32,621 bases of DNA. Origin: Desmonostoc geniculatum HA4340-LM1. Its GTDB lineage: Bacteria; Cyanobacteriota; Cyanobacteriia; Cyanobacteriales; Nostocaceae. The position numbers and the translations under genes are program-made. The notes beneath the pieces are model-generated. The model did not search any database, was not told the DNA's origin, and saw only the letters and a list, made by a program, of their open reading frames with translations. The stretch spans positions 1-32,621 of the forward strand of contig JAHHHB010000082.1 of assembly GCA_019359545.1 (NCBI GenBank), read 5' to 3'. Positions 7,985 through 15,809 of the stretch are shown piece by piece (position 1 is the first letter of the stretch; each line of letters begins with the position of its first letter).

Positions 7985-8004
7985 CTTGGTAGAATCGTAC
8001 CAAG
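7985..8004. promoter_or_regulatory. Palindromic operator-like site
   Basis: CTTGGTA (7985-7991) and TACCAAG (7998-8004) are perfect inverted arms with a 6-base spacer, ending 21 bases before the start codon of a gene whose product has a ribbon-helix-helix DNA-binding domain. Autoregulation through this site is plausible. Confidence 0.5.
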
Positions 8005-8025
8005 ATAACCAAAATTGATAACATT

Positions 8026-8469
8026 ATGCCAAGAAAAGAACAAGGATGGGTTACATTTCAAACCTCTGAGGACGAGCGGAAGATTCTAGAAGAATTCTGC
8101 GAACAGTCTCAACGCACCAAGACTGAGATTCTGCGAGAACTCGTGCGTAGTCTCAATCAGCACTCTTCAGCACCAATATCACTACCAACGAAAGAAGAAA
8201 AACAAGAAGATATCTACACTCAAAAGCCTGAGTTTGAAACTAACATTCCCAAAAAATCATTAAAAGTTAGCTCTCGCAATATTCTTAAAGGTGTCATTAA
8301 AAGAGTTGTTTATGGAGCTGTTAATAGTGAAGTGACTATCGAGATTATTCACAAAGTAGAATTAACTTCGATTATCACCAGAGCTTCCGCTGAAGAGTTG
8401 GAACTAGCTGAGGGAAAAGAAGCTTATGCAGTTATTAAGTCTAATGATATAGTTATTGCCAGAGAATAG
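8026..8469 (+). CDS. RHH (CopG-like) DNA-binding / Mop (TOBE) molybdate-binding fusion
   Basis: 147 residues in two parts. Residues 8-46 (WVTFQTSEDERKILEEFCEQ, then RTKTEILRELVRSL) read as a ribbon-helix-helix fold: a short strand followed by two helices. After a polar linker (47-80), residues 81-147 form a Mop/TOBE domain (SRNILKGVIKRVVYGAVNSE ... ELTSIITRASAEELELAEGK ... AYAVIKSNDIVIA), the fold that binds molybdate or tungstate in molbindins and in ModE. It would therefore be a candidate oxyanion-responsive regulator built differently from ModE, which uses a winged helix. A palindrome just upstream supports a DNA-binding role. No molybdate transporter gene is adjacent, and moeB lies 5 kb away. 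The start has no strong ribosome-binding site, but the fold begins at once. Confidence 0.75.
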   Translation: MPRKEQGWVTFQTSEDERKILEEFCEQSQRTKTEILRELVRSLNQHSSAPISLPTKEEKQEDIYTQKPEFETNIPKKSLKVSSRNILKGVIKRVVYGAVNSEVTIEIIHKVELTSIITRASAEELELAEGKEAYAVIKSNDIVIARE

Positions 8470-9102
8470 AAATATGTTAATTTGCTGTGTGACATATTAG
8501 GAAGATGAATTTTATTCATTAACATTTTTGATTTTCAATAAGTGTAATATCAAGAAGGAGTCACTCGCTTCGCTCGAATTCAAAATTCAAAATTCAAAAT
8601 TCACGGCATAAAATCCCCATAAATAAATTCAGGGGCTTGAAACAAGGACGTTATAAGCCTCGTACTTCGTATATCGGCTTATATATTTTTACCTTTTCCA
8701 TAAATAAATTCAGGGGCTTGTATCCTTTTTTTCTTTGGTCTGAATTCAGAATTCAGAATTCTGAATACTCTACGCATGTACCCTTACAGGGAAGCAAGCT
8801 ACGCGCAGCGTCCCGTAGGGAAGGGATAGAGTTTTAATCAGGAAGAATGTTTGAATTTCTTTTCGCCCACCAATGCGAGTGCGTCTCGTAGAGAAGTACG
8901 GTTTGAACTTATACTCATCAGCCACTTGTACAGAATACCTTTCTTGTATTCTGACTCTTGACTTCTGAGTTCTTCTTGATAAATTGAGTATTGAAAACCT
9001 TTATTCAAAAGATAGTCATATCTATAGGATTCCTATTTGATTCTGAATTCTGCATTCTTCTTCAAAGTCAATGCGATCGCAGATATCAAAGATGACACTC
9101 TG
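8470..9102. other. Repeat-rich gap after the RHH-Mop gene
   Basis: No gene is supported here. Contents: an AAATTCA-type STRR at 8577-8603; a 23-base direct repeat (CATAAATAAATTCAGGGG core) at 8617-8639 and 8698-8720; between these copies, inverted arms TATAAGCC/GGCTTATA; TTCTGAA-type repeats near 8740-8766, 8940-8975 and 9040-9060; and a palindromic block AAGCTACGCGCAGCGTCCCG near 8795-8825 of a type often scattered in Nostoc genomes. Confidence 0.6.
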
Positions 9103-9206
9103 ATATCAAGTTCGCCTAATTACTTATAATTCAAAATTCTCCGCGTCCACGCGTCCCCATGTCTTTGTGTCAGCCCTAATTATAAGTGTTCAACCGAACC
9201 TGATAC
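9103..9206. mobile_element. MITE of the ATATC...ACTTAT family, copy 1
   Basis: The left end ATATCAAGTTCGCCTAATTA continues to ACTTATAATT. The right end, read in reverse complement, is GTATCAGGTTCGGTTGAACA continuing to ACTTATAATT. The interior (CGCGTCCACGCGTCCCC) resembles, in inverse orientation, the interior of the element at 29646-29748. It is non-coding. Confidence 0.7.
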
Positions 9207-9234
9207 GATCCTGTGACTTGATAATTTCTGTGCG

Positions 9235-9367
9235 TTATATCACAATACGGTTAATCACTTATGATTAACGCATCTGTGCAAAAACCCCAAAAGCCTCTTT
9301 CCCCCTGCCCCCAGCTAAGAGCTCCCCTGCCATCTAAATGATAAGTCTTTAACCAGACACGATATTA
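9235..9367. mobile_element. MITE of the ATATC...ACTTAT family, copy 2
   Basis: The left end is TTATATCACAATACGGTTAA then TCACTTATGATT. The right end in reverse complement is TAATATCGTGTCTGGTTAAA then GACTTATCATTT. The interior shares ATCTGTGCAAAAA and CCCAAAAGCC with the element at 17999-18120. Beyond it, to the start of the next gene (9368-9682), I see only a short palindrome TACGGTAAACCGTA at 9398-9411. Confidence 0.7.
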
Positions 9368-9682
9368 GAGCATCCCCCACTCTTTGCCTCCTCTGAGTAC
9401 GGTAAACCGTATTTGTCCATTAGTTCCCAAAGATTAATTTAATTGTTAAGTTTAGTTACATAGATTAAAAATCGCAGCCAAAGTTGCTGAAAGTGAGAAT
9501 TAATTACTGTTGAGGATGAAAATAAAATGAACGACTTAGCGTAGGTGTAGCCCGTCGTAAACATCACTAAAATTGCCCAGATACCCCATCTCAGCCTGGA
9601 TTTACGTCAAATAAAAGGGGTCATCGCGCCACACCTTTGGTCAAGTTTCTCAGATTCCATCAAAAATAAAATTTATTTAATA

Positions 9683-10003
9683 ATGTTTAACATCGCCATG
9701 AAAGCCACAAATCACTTAGTGCATTTTTTAGAAAAAGAGTTGGCTATTTCTGGGAAAGCAATTTCCCTAGCGTTGCGACATTGCGAACAGACTCCCAACT
9801 TCCTAGCAATGACCCTCTGGCAATATGGGCTGATAACACTAGACCAGTTAGCTCAAATTTTTGATTGGCTAGAGGAAACTGGGGAATGGGGGTTGGGGGC
9901 TGGGGAGATCAGGGGAATAAGCAATGACCAACGACCAACGACCAATGACCAAAGACCAATGACTATTTTGACTTTAAGGATTGATAACATCTATGACAAT
10001 TAA
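9683..10003 (+). CDS. DUF2949 protein with repeat-derived tail
   Basis: A 106-residue reading frame. Residues 8-66 match the cyanobacterial DUF2949 family (HLVHFLEKELAISGKAISLA ... HCEQTPNFLAMTLWQYGLIT ... LDQLAQIFDWLEE), small helical proteins of unknown function. After residue 67 the sequence becomes low-complexity (GEWGLGAGE, then NDQRPTTNDQRP), because it is encoded by a G-rich stretch and by the CAATGAC heptamer repeat at 9922-9963. The natural stop has probably been lost and the frame now runs 11 bases into ftsH. Function is unknown. The start could also be Met6. Confidence 0.7.
   Translation: MFNIAMKATNHLVHFLEKELAISGKAISLALRHCEQTPNFLAMTLWQYGLITLDQLAQIFDWLEETGEWGLGAGEIRGISNDQRPTTNDQRPMTILTLRIDNIYDN
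9922..9963. repeat. Heptamer repeat CAATGAC inside a coding end
   Basis: Six consecutive heptamers (CAATGAC, CAACGAC, CAACGAC, CAATGAC, CAAAGAC, CAATGAC). They encode the tail of the DUF2949 protein and end 30 bases before the ftsH start codon. Confidence 0.9.
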
Positions 10004-11858
10004 AGACCAGCCTAAACAACCCCGGTCTCGAATTATTGCCAATGTACTACTAGCAGTCTCAGGGCTATTCCTACTTTTAAATCTGTTTTTACCTAGTTTA
10101 TTTGCTTCTGGTCCTAGTGGCGTTCCCTATAGCTTATTTATTCATCAAGTACAGGAAGGCGAAGTCAGGCGTGCTTCCGTCGGCCAAAACCAGATTCTCT
10201 ACGAATTAAAAACAGAGAACGGCGAACCAGGCCAGGTGTTTGCAACTACACCAATCTTTGATTTGGAATTGCCCAAACTCCTAGAACAAAAAGGAGTTGA
10301 GTTCGCGGCTACACCTCCACCGAAGAATACTTGGTTTACAACCCTCTTGAATTGGGTAATTCCACCGTTAATTTTTATTGGCATCTGGCAATTCTTTGTT
10401 TCCCGTGGTGGTGGCGGCGGTTCTCAAGGTGTTCTCTCTATCGGTAAGAGTAAAGCTAAGGTTTACGTTGAAGGTGAATCAGCTAAAATTACCTTTCAAG
10501 ATGTGGCTGGGGTAGAAGAAGCTAAAACTGAGTTAGTGGAAATTGTAGATTTTCTCAAGACTCCGGCACGTTTTACCCAAATTGGTGCGAGGATTCCCAA
10601 GGGTGTGCTGTTGGTTGGTCCTCCGGGTACTGGTAAGACACTTTTGGCGAAGGCTGTAGCAGGGGAAGCAGGAGTTCCATTTTTCAGTATCTCTGGTTCG
10701 GAGTTTGTGGAACTGTTTGTTGGGGTGGGTTCTTCCAGAGTGCGAGATTTATTTGACCAGGCGAAGAAACAAGCTCCCTGTATTGTATTTATTGATGAAT
10801 TGGATGCCATCGGTAAGTCTCGTAGCAGTAATGGCTTCTACGGTGGTAACGATGAACGAGAACAAACCCTGAATCAATTACTAACCGAAATGGATGGGTT
10901 TGCGGCTGGGGATGCTACGGTAATCGTGCTTGCAGCTACCAACCGTCCCGAAAGTCTCGATCCTGCTTTGCTGCGTCCAGGTCGCTTTGACCGTCAAGTG
11001 TTGGTAGACCGTCCTGATTTGTCTGGTCGTGAAGCAATTCTCAAGATTCACGCTCAAAAGGTGAAGTTAGGAGATGATGTAGATCTAAAAGCGATCGCCA
11101 CTCGTACTCCTGGTTTTGCTGGTGCAGATTTAGCAAACTTGGTGAATGAAGCTGCATTATTAGCAGCTCGCAATCTACGTCAAACCATTGCTCAAGAAGA
11201 CTTTGCCGAAGCAATTGAGCGGGTAGTCGCCGGTTTAGAAAAGAAGAGTCGTGTGTTGAGCGATACCGAGAAAAAGATTGTTGCTTACCATGAAGTGGGT
11301 CACGCAATGGTCGGGGCACTAACAACAGGAAACGGTCGTGTAGAAAAGATTTCGATTATTCCCCGTGGTATGGCTGCTTTAGGCTACACGTTGCAATTAC
11401 CCACTGAAGACCGCTTTTTGATGAATGAAGCAGAACTCCGGGGTCAAATTGCGACTCTGTTAGGAGGACGTTCCGCCGAAGAAGTTGTGTTTGGCAGTAT
11501 TACAACAGGTGCGTCGAACGATTTGCAACGAGCAACTGATTTGGCAGAACGGATGGTGACTACTTATGGTATGAGTAAAGTCTTAGGGCCACTAGCTTAC
11601 CAACAAGGACAACAAGCAATGTTCTTGGGTAATGGTGCCCCTAATCCCCGGCGGGCGGTGAGTGAAGATACAGCTAAAGCCATTGATAGTGAAGTCAAGG
11701 AAATCGTGGAAACAGCCCACGAACAAGCGCTACAGATTCTAAAACAGAATCGAGACTTGCTAGAAGCGATCGCAACTCAACTCTTGGAAACAGAAGTTAT
11801 TGAAGGGGAGAAATTGCATAATCTGTTGAGTCAAGTTAAACCTGTAACTGCTTTTTAA
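9993..11858 (+). CDS. ftsH: ATP-dependent zinc metalloprotease FtsH
   Basis: A 621-residue membrane-anchored AAA+ protease. Two N-terminal membrane helices (ANVLLAVSGLFLLLNLF and NWVIPPLIFIGIWQFF) flank the lumenal or periplasmic part. The ATPase domain has Walker A GPPGTGKT (209-216), Walker B IVFIDELDA, and the arginine-finger region ATNRPESLDPALLRPGRFDR. The zinc site is HEVGH (433-437). In cyanobacteria FtsH complexes degrade damaged photosystem II D1 and other membrane proteins. Which paralogue this is cannot be settled without alignment. ATG 9993 is preferred to the TTG at 9981 because AAGGA lies 12 bases before it and none fits the TTG. Transcription ends at the hairpin 11884-11918. 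Confidence 0.95.
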   Translation: MTIKDQPKQPRSRIIANVLLAVSGLFLLLNLFLPSLFASGPSGVPYSLFIHQVQEGEVRRASVGQNQILYELKTENGEPGQVFATTPIFDLELPKLLEQKGVEFAATPPPKNTWFTTLLNWVIPPLIFIGIWQFFVSRGGGGGSQGVLSIGKSKAKVYVEGESAKITFQDVAGVEEAKTELVEIVDFLKTPARFTQIGARIPKGVLLVGPPGTGKTLLAKAVAGEAGVPFFSISGSEFVELFVGVGSSRVRDLFDQAKKQAPCIVFIDELDAIGKSRSSNGFYGGNDEREQTLNQLLTEMDGFAAGDATVIVLAATNRPESLDPALLRPGRFDRQVLVDRPDLSGREAILKIHAQKVKLGDDVDLKAIATRTPGFAGADLANLVNEAALLAARNLRQTIAQEDFAEAIERVVAGLEKKSRVLSDTEKKIVAYHEVGHAMVGALTTGNGRVEKISIIPRGMAALGYTLQLPTEDRFLMNEAELRGQIATLLGGRSAEEVVFGSITTGASNDLQRATDLAERMVTTYGMSKVLGPLAYQQGQQAMFLGNGAPNPRRAVSEDTAKAIDSEVKEIVETAHEQALQILKQNRDLLEAIATQLLETEVIEGEKLHNLLSQVKPVTAF

Positions 11859-11883
11859 ACGCAGAGTCACGCTAAGAAAAGCG

Positions 11884-11918
11884 CAGAGGTACGCAGAGAA
11901 TAGCTTTGCGTACCTCTG
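11884..11918. terminator. Bidirectional terminator between ftsH and the MFS gene
   Basis: CAGAGGTACGC (11884-11894) pairs perfectly with GCGTACCTCTG (11908-11918), an 11-base-pair stem followed by TTTT on the plus strand. It sits between two convergent stop codons. Confidence 0.75.
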
Positions 11919-11920
11919 TT

Positions 11921-13120
11921 TTAAATCTCTGCGTTACTTGGCGTTTGAGAAATGCCACTCACCCCAATGCAAATACCAGCTAGGAAAAATGCGAATGCGC
12001 CCGCAGCTGCCCCTACAAAAGGTGTTATGGTTTGCGGTTGGGGAAATATGACGCCAAACAAACTCATGGCCGCAGCAAACCCACCAAAATAAGTGCCAAT
12101 TCCTAATCCCGCCCATCTTTGGGGTACTAGTCCTAAAGCAAAGGGAACTGCGCCATTGACAATTAAACTAAAGCCAGCAACGATTAGCGCAATTATGGGA
12201 ATTTGTGCGCCCACAAATACCATCATCAGTAATGAAGGAATGGTTACACAAATACCACAAAGCATTGCTTGACGATTGCCAATTTTGACGGCGAAGATTC
12301 CAGCTGGTATGTTGGCGATCGCCATTGCGATTCCAATCCACAGCATTTGCATATCAATATTATCACTATTAAGTTGGGCTTTGAGGACTTTGCCCAAGAC
12401 ATCCATCAAAAATCGGATACCCCACGCTACACCAAAACCGGTTCCTAAAATCAAAGCAAATTTTTGTAAAGGAAACTCTACTATCTGTGAATGGTGTCGA
12501 TCGACTGGTGTTTCTGGGGGATTAACTAACCGCAACATAGCCACAGCCCCCAACAACACAAAAGAACCGATGGCAAAGGTCAAAACTGGCCCTAAACTAA
12601 GAATATACTTATTGGCGATCGCTCTAAAAGCACCAATAAATCCTCCCACTAAAGTGATAACACTTGCAGCCAATGGTAACTCGGCTGGTGTAGAATACAT
12701 TCCCAACAGGCATATAGCTGGAGAGCGAAATATCGTCATTGCTAATGCCCAGGCTACCAGAGTTATTGGCAAGAGCGATCGCAATACCATAGTAGGTGGG
12801 ATCAAGCTGACAACACATGGTATACCGATAAACAAAGCCGATGCCAGAATTACACCTACTGAGATGAAGGGAAATCGAGTCCCTACCCAGCGCCTAGTTT
12901 GATCTGAAAGTCCTCCCATTAATGGTTCCAATACTACACCCAAGGCATTTTCTACCACTAATAAACCAACAGCCAATGAGGCAGGAAAACCAAACTGAGT
13001 TAAAAGTTGGGGCAAGTATGCATTATAAATTAACCAGGTCAGGGTAATTGCCCCCTGTACCGCTGCCAAGACCCAAACTTGCACCCATAAGATATTAAAA
13101 GAAGATTTTGAGGTAGTCAT
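11921..13120 (-). CDS. MFS transporter, SLC45/sugar-symporter-like
   Basis: A 399-residue integral membrane protein with about 12 hydrophobic helices. The loop after helix 2 reads GGLSDQTRRWVGTRFPFI, close to the GxxSDRxxxxxGRRRPF motif of the SLC45 and GPH sugar transporters, including plant sucrose carriers. This suggests a proton-coupled sugar or related solute carrier; the substrate is not certain. It is convergent with ftsH, sharing a terminator. On the other side a G-rich heptamer repeat separates it from moeB. Confidence 0.8.
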   Translation of the reverse strand: MTTSKSSFNILWVQVWVLAAVQGAITLTWLIYNAYLPQLLTQFGFPASLAVGLLVVENALGVVLEPLMGGLSDQTRRWVGTRFPFISVGVILASALFIGIPCVVSLIPPTMVLRSLLPITLVAWALAMTIFRSPAICLLGMYSTPAELPLAASVITLVGGFIGAFRAIANKYILSLGPVLTFAIGSFVLLGAVAMLRLVNPPETPVDRHHSQIVEFPLQKFALILGTGFGVAWGIRFLMDVLGKVLKAQLNSDNIDMQMLWIGIAMAIANIPAGIFAVKIGNRQAMLCGICVTIPSLLMMVFVGAQIPIIALIVAGFSLIVNGAVPFALGLVPQRWAGLGIGTYFGGFAAAMSLFGVIFPQPQTITPFVGAAAGAFAFFLAGICIGVSGISQTPSNAEI

Positions 13121-13140
13121 AAGCAGAGGGAATGAGGGAG

Positions 13141-13181
13141 TGGGGAGTGGGGAGTGGGGAGTGGGGAGTTAGGAGTTAAGA
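13141..13181. repeat. Heptamer repeat TGGGGAG
   Basis: Four perfect TGGGGAG units (13141-13168) followed by degenerate units (AGGAGTT, AAGAGTT). The run of G tetrads could also form a quadruplex. It is followed by a CT-rich stretch (CTCCCTCATCTCCCTCAT). Confidence 0.85.
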
Positions 13182-13229
13182 GTTATTCTCCTTGTCTCCC
13201 TCATCTCCCTCATCCTCCTCATCTCCTCT

Positions 13230-14405
13230 TTAATACTCCGGAACTGAGGGATCAATTTCCCGACTCCAGGCGGTAATTCCACCTTTGACGTTCGTCCCGA
13301 CGATCCCAGCTTCTTTGAGGATACCGAGGGCTTTTGCCGATCGCCCGCCCATCTTACAATGAGCAATTAGGTGGTGACCGTTTAATATTTCCTTCACTTT
13401 GGCAACACCATCACCGTTTTCAATTTCTGGTAACGGCACCAAAACTGAACCAGGAATCTTAGCAATCTCGTATTCATTGGGGTTGCGGACATCTAGTAGT
13501 ACAAAATCCTTCGCACCACTATCTAGCAATTCCTTCAAATCGTTAACGGTCATTTCTTGAATTTCCATCTGCTGTTTTGCCTCCTCTGCCTTAGCTTGTG
13601 GAATTCCGCAGAATTGTTCGTAGTCTATCAGCTTTTCAATCACTGGACGAATGGGGTTAGGACGCAGTTTCAACTCCCGGAATTTCATGTCTAAGGCGTT
13701 GTATAGCAGTAATCGTCCACTTAAGGTGTTACCTTGTCCGATAATAATTTTGACAGTTTCTGTTGCTTGGATAACACCAATAATTCCTGGTAAAATTCCC
13801 AACACACCACCTTCTGCACAAGAGGGAACCATTCCTGGTGGTGGTGGTTCTGGGTAAAGATCGCGATAATTCGGCCCACCTTCGTAGTTAAATACGGTGG
13901 CTTGTCCTTCAAAGCGGAAAATGGAACCGTAGACGTTGGGTTTGTTTAGCAATACGCAAGCATCATTAACTAGATACCTGGTGGGGAAGTTATCTGTGCC
14001 ATCCACCACGATATCGTAAGGTTCAAAAATTTCCAGGGCATTTTCGGAACTCAGGCGAGTTTCGTAGAGATCCACCTGACAATAGGGGTTAATCTCATGA
14101 ATGCGGTTTTTTGCGGATTCAATCTTGGGTTTACCCACCCAGGATGTACCGTGGATTACTTGACGTTGCAAATTGGAAGTATCGACAATATCGAAATCAA
14201 CAATTCCAATGCGTCCAATACCCGCCGCCGCCAGATATAAAAGTAGTGGTGAACCTAGTCCACCTGTACCGATACAAAGTACACTAGCAGCTTTTAGGCG
14301 TTTCTGTCCTTCGAGTCCCACTTCCGGCAAAATCAGGTGTCGGGAGTAGCGTTCGTAATCGTCTTTGGTCAACTGGATTTCATCCGGATTCGGATTTAAA
14401 GACAT
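13230..14405 (-). CDS. moeB: MoeB/MoeZ-type adenylyltransferase with rhodanese domain
   Basis: 391 residues. The N-terminal E1-like domain shows the ATP loop GTGGLGSP (46-53), DFDIVDTSNLQRQ and the conserved DGTDNFPTRYLVND; Cys196 lies in PSCAEGG. The C-terminal rhodanese domain (about 285-391) carries the active-site loop HCKMGGRSAKA with Cys350. Such proteins adenylate the C-terminal glycine of MoaD or ThiS-like carriers and pass on sulfur for molybdopterin, thiamine or cysteine synthesis; the fused rhodanese supplies the persulfide, as in MOCS3. The start at 14405 is chosen over one 7 codons upstream because homology begins directly after it. It stands alone, with no other moa/moe gene nearby. 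Confidence 0.92.
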   Translation of the reverse strand: MSLNPNPDEIQLTKDDYERYSRHLILPEVGLEGQKRLKAASVLCIGTGGLGSPLLLYLAAAGIGRIGIVDFDIVDTSNLQRQVIHGTSWVGKPKIESAKNRIHEINPYCQVDLYETRLSSENALEIFEPYDIVVDGTDNFPTRYLVNDACVLLNKPNVYGSIFRFEGQATVFNYEGGPNYRDLYPEPPPPGMVPSCAEGGVLGILPGIIGVIQATETVKIIIGQGNTLSGRLLLYNALDMKFRELKLRPNPIRPVIEKLIDYEQFCGIPQAKAEEAKQQMEIQEMTVNDLKELLDSGAKDFVLLDVRNPNEYEIAKIPGSVLVPLPEIENGDGVAKVKEILNGHHLIAHCKMGGRSAKALGILKEAGIVGTNVKGGITAWSREIDPSVPEY

Positions 14406-14703
14406 GCGGTGTACCAATAGTTTCAAGGTTTAGTCTAGTAATTCTAGTACTAAAATATTAATTTAGCGCTTACAAGTAAATTCATGTACTTCTTTTAGCT
14501 ATTCGCAATCTAATGGCGATCGCTTGCAGAGGCACTTAGGTATCCGTTAATTTATCAATGTGGCGATCGCAAAGTAAAGTAATTTAGTCGTTTTAGGCTT
14601 TTATAGCAAAAGCCTTGGTGCTTAGGAAATTAACAGATGATAAAACCTAGACACAAAAAGACTTTTCACCCAGTCACCAGTAAAGAGTCCCCAGTCCCTT
14701 GCT

Positions 14704-14960
14704 ATGAAAAAGCTTTTATTTCTTTGTAGCCAAAATAGATTGCGAAGTCCTACCGCCGAAGTAGAGACGTAGCAATGCTACGTCTCTACAAGGATTTGGC
14801 ATTAAACGACAAAATGTAGACAAACATAATTCATGACCAAATTCAGCAACGCCAAAAAATTATATGTTTAGATATACCGGATGAATATGAGTATATGGAA
14901 CCAGCTTTAATTGAGTTGTTAAAACAGAAGGTGCTACCTTTGTTAAAAATAAAACAATGA
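14704..14960 (+). pseudogene. Broken low-molecular-weight protein tyrosine phosphatase gene
   Basis: ATG 14704 begins KKLLFLCSQNRLRSPTAE, the phosphatase P-loop CX5R (Cys8 to Arg14) followed by Ser, typical of the small cyanobacterial phosphatases of about 110 residues. The frame then enters the palindrome at 14761 and stops. Further on, a good family C-terminus reappears (IICLDIPDEYEYMEPALIEL, then LKQKVLPLLKIKQ, stop 14958-14960). The middle, with the expected acidic loop, is missing or unreadable. Total length is about 75 bases shorter than an intact gene, so an insertion with deletion is likely. The rest of the gap (14406-14703, 14961-15122) shows HIP1 sites but no gene. Confidence 0.75.
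14761..14790. repeat. GTAGAGACG palindrome, copy 2, inside a pseudogene
   Basis: GTAGAGACGTAGC and GCTACGTCTCTAC are perfect 13-base arms around the loop AAT, the same loop as in copy 1 at 3001-3033. It lies exactly where the phosphatase reading frame breaks off. Confidence 0.85.
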
Positions 14961-15122
14961 ACTTTTTGCAAGCGCTTTATTTTCAGGTTTATTTTAACAC
15001 CCTAAAATTAAAAACTACCAGTTATCAGGTACTAATGTTTACTGATAACTGTTGATTATTTACGGTTTTTATCTGGCCATTTCTAATTTTTATTTAAATA
15101 GAAGCATGGCATTGCTATGTTT

Positions 15123-15599
15123 TTACCTCATATCAGGAGTTTGTTGCAGGATTAATAAAGTATTGTAAACCTCCTTTTTTAAATTAGTGTTATTTTGTAG
15201 TTCTATAGTAATTTTGTTGAAGCGATCGATACTCAGACCATTATCTTCGACAATTTTTTGAGAGCGAGTGCAATAATTCACTGCGATATCTTGAGCTTTC
15301 CGGGGAAGACCATTTATGCTGTTAGAATCATTACAAACTATCTTGGGAATTTCTCCACTGCCAATAAGTTTTTTAATTTCTTCAAACGCGTTTTGACGCG
15401 CTGGTTCCATTGCTAGCACGGCTTGAGCATAGCTTTTGATTTCAGTATTGTTAACTGGTGGAGTTTGACCATAAGCTTTTGAACTTGATGAAAAACCGTT
15501 GGAAATCAAACCCACAGTGGCTACAACACCAAAAAAGAATGATTGGGAAAGGATTCGCTTTCGGTTCGATTGAGAAAAGAAATAAGAAATTTTCTTCAT
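15123..15599 (-). CDS. Secreted DUF4168 protein
   Basis: 158 residues. The basic N-terminus, hydrophobic segment (SFFFGVVATVGLISNGF) and SKAYGQ region form a signal peptide, so the mature protein should be periplasmic. The mature part matches DUF4168: YAQAVLAMEPARQNAFEEIK, IPKIVCNDS, AQDIAVNYCTRSQKIVEDNG, RFNKITIELQNN. Two cysteines in conserved positions (IVCND and NYCTRS) may form a disulfide. Family function is unknown. It is a single gene, with 210 bases of AT-rich DNA before holA's end. Confidence 0.8.
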   Translation of the reverse strand: MKKISYFFSQSNRKRILSQSFFFGVVATVGLISNGFSSSSKAYGQTPPVNNTEIKSYAQAVLAMEPARQNAFEEIKKLIGSGEIPKIVCNDSNSINGLPRKAQDIAVNYCTRSQKIVEDNGLSIDRFNKITIELQNNTNLKKEVYNTLLILQQTPDMR

Positions 15600-15809
15600 A
15601 TGTCGTGTGGTACAGAACTACATCAGGGATTTTATAAGGACTTTGAATTATTTTTGGAGGAAGAAGTTCCGGGAACTGCTTAATATATAGTAATCCGTTT
15701 TGATTTTTGAATTTTTTTGTGTAGATAGGGAGTAGGGAATCAGCCGTTTGAAATTGAGGGCGAGTTTTTTTAGGCAATCAAATAGGAGTCCTCTATCAGG
15801 CTTGTATAT

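Noticed and set aside
8637..8837. A 66-codon frame in the repeat-rich gap
   Set aside because: It runs through direct repeats, TTCTGAA repeats and a dispersed palindrome; the product has no protein-like pattern.
12276..12902. A 208-codon frame antisense to the MFS transporter
   Set aside because: It mirrors the hydrophobic helices of the transporter gene and shows no family features or ribosome-binding site.
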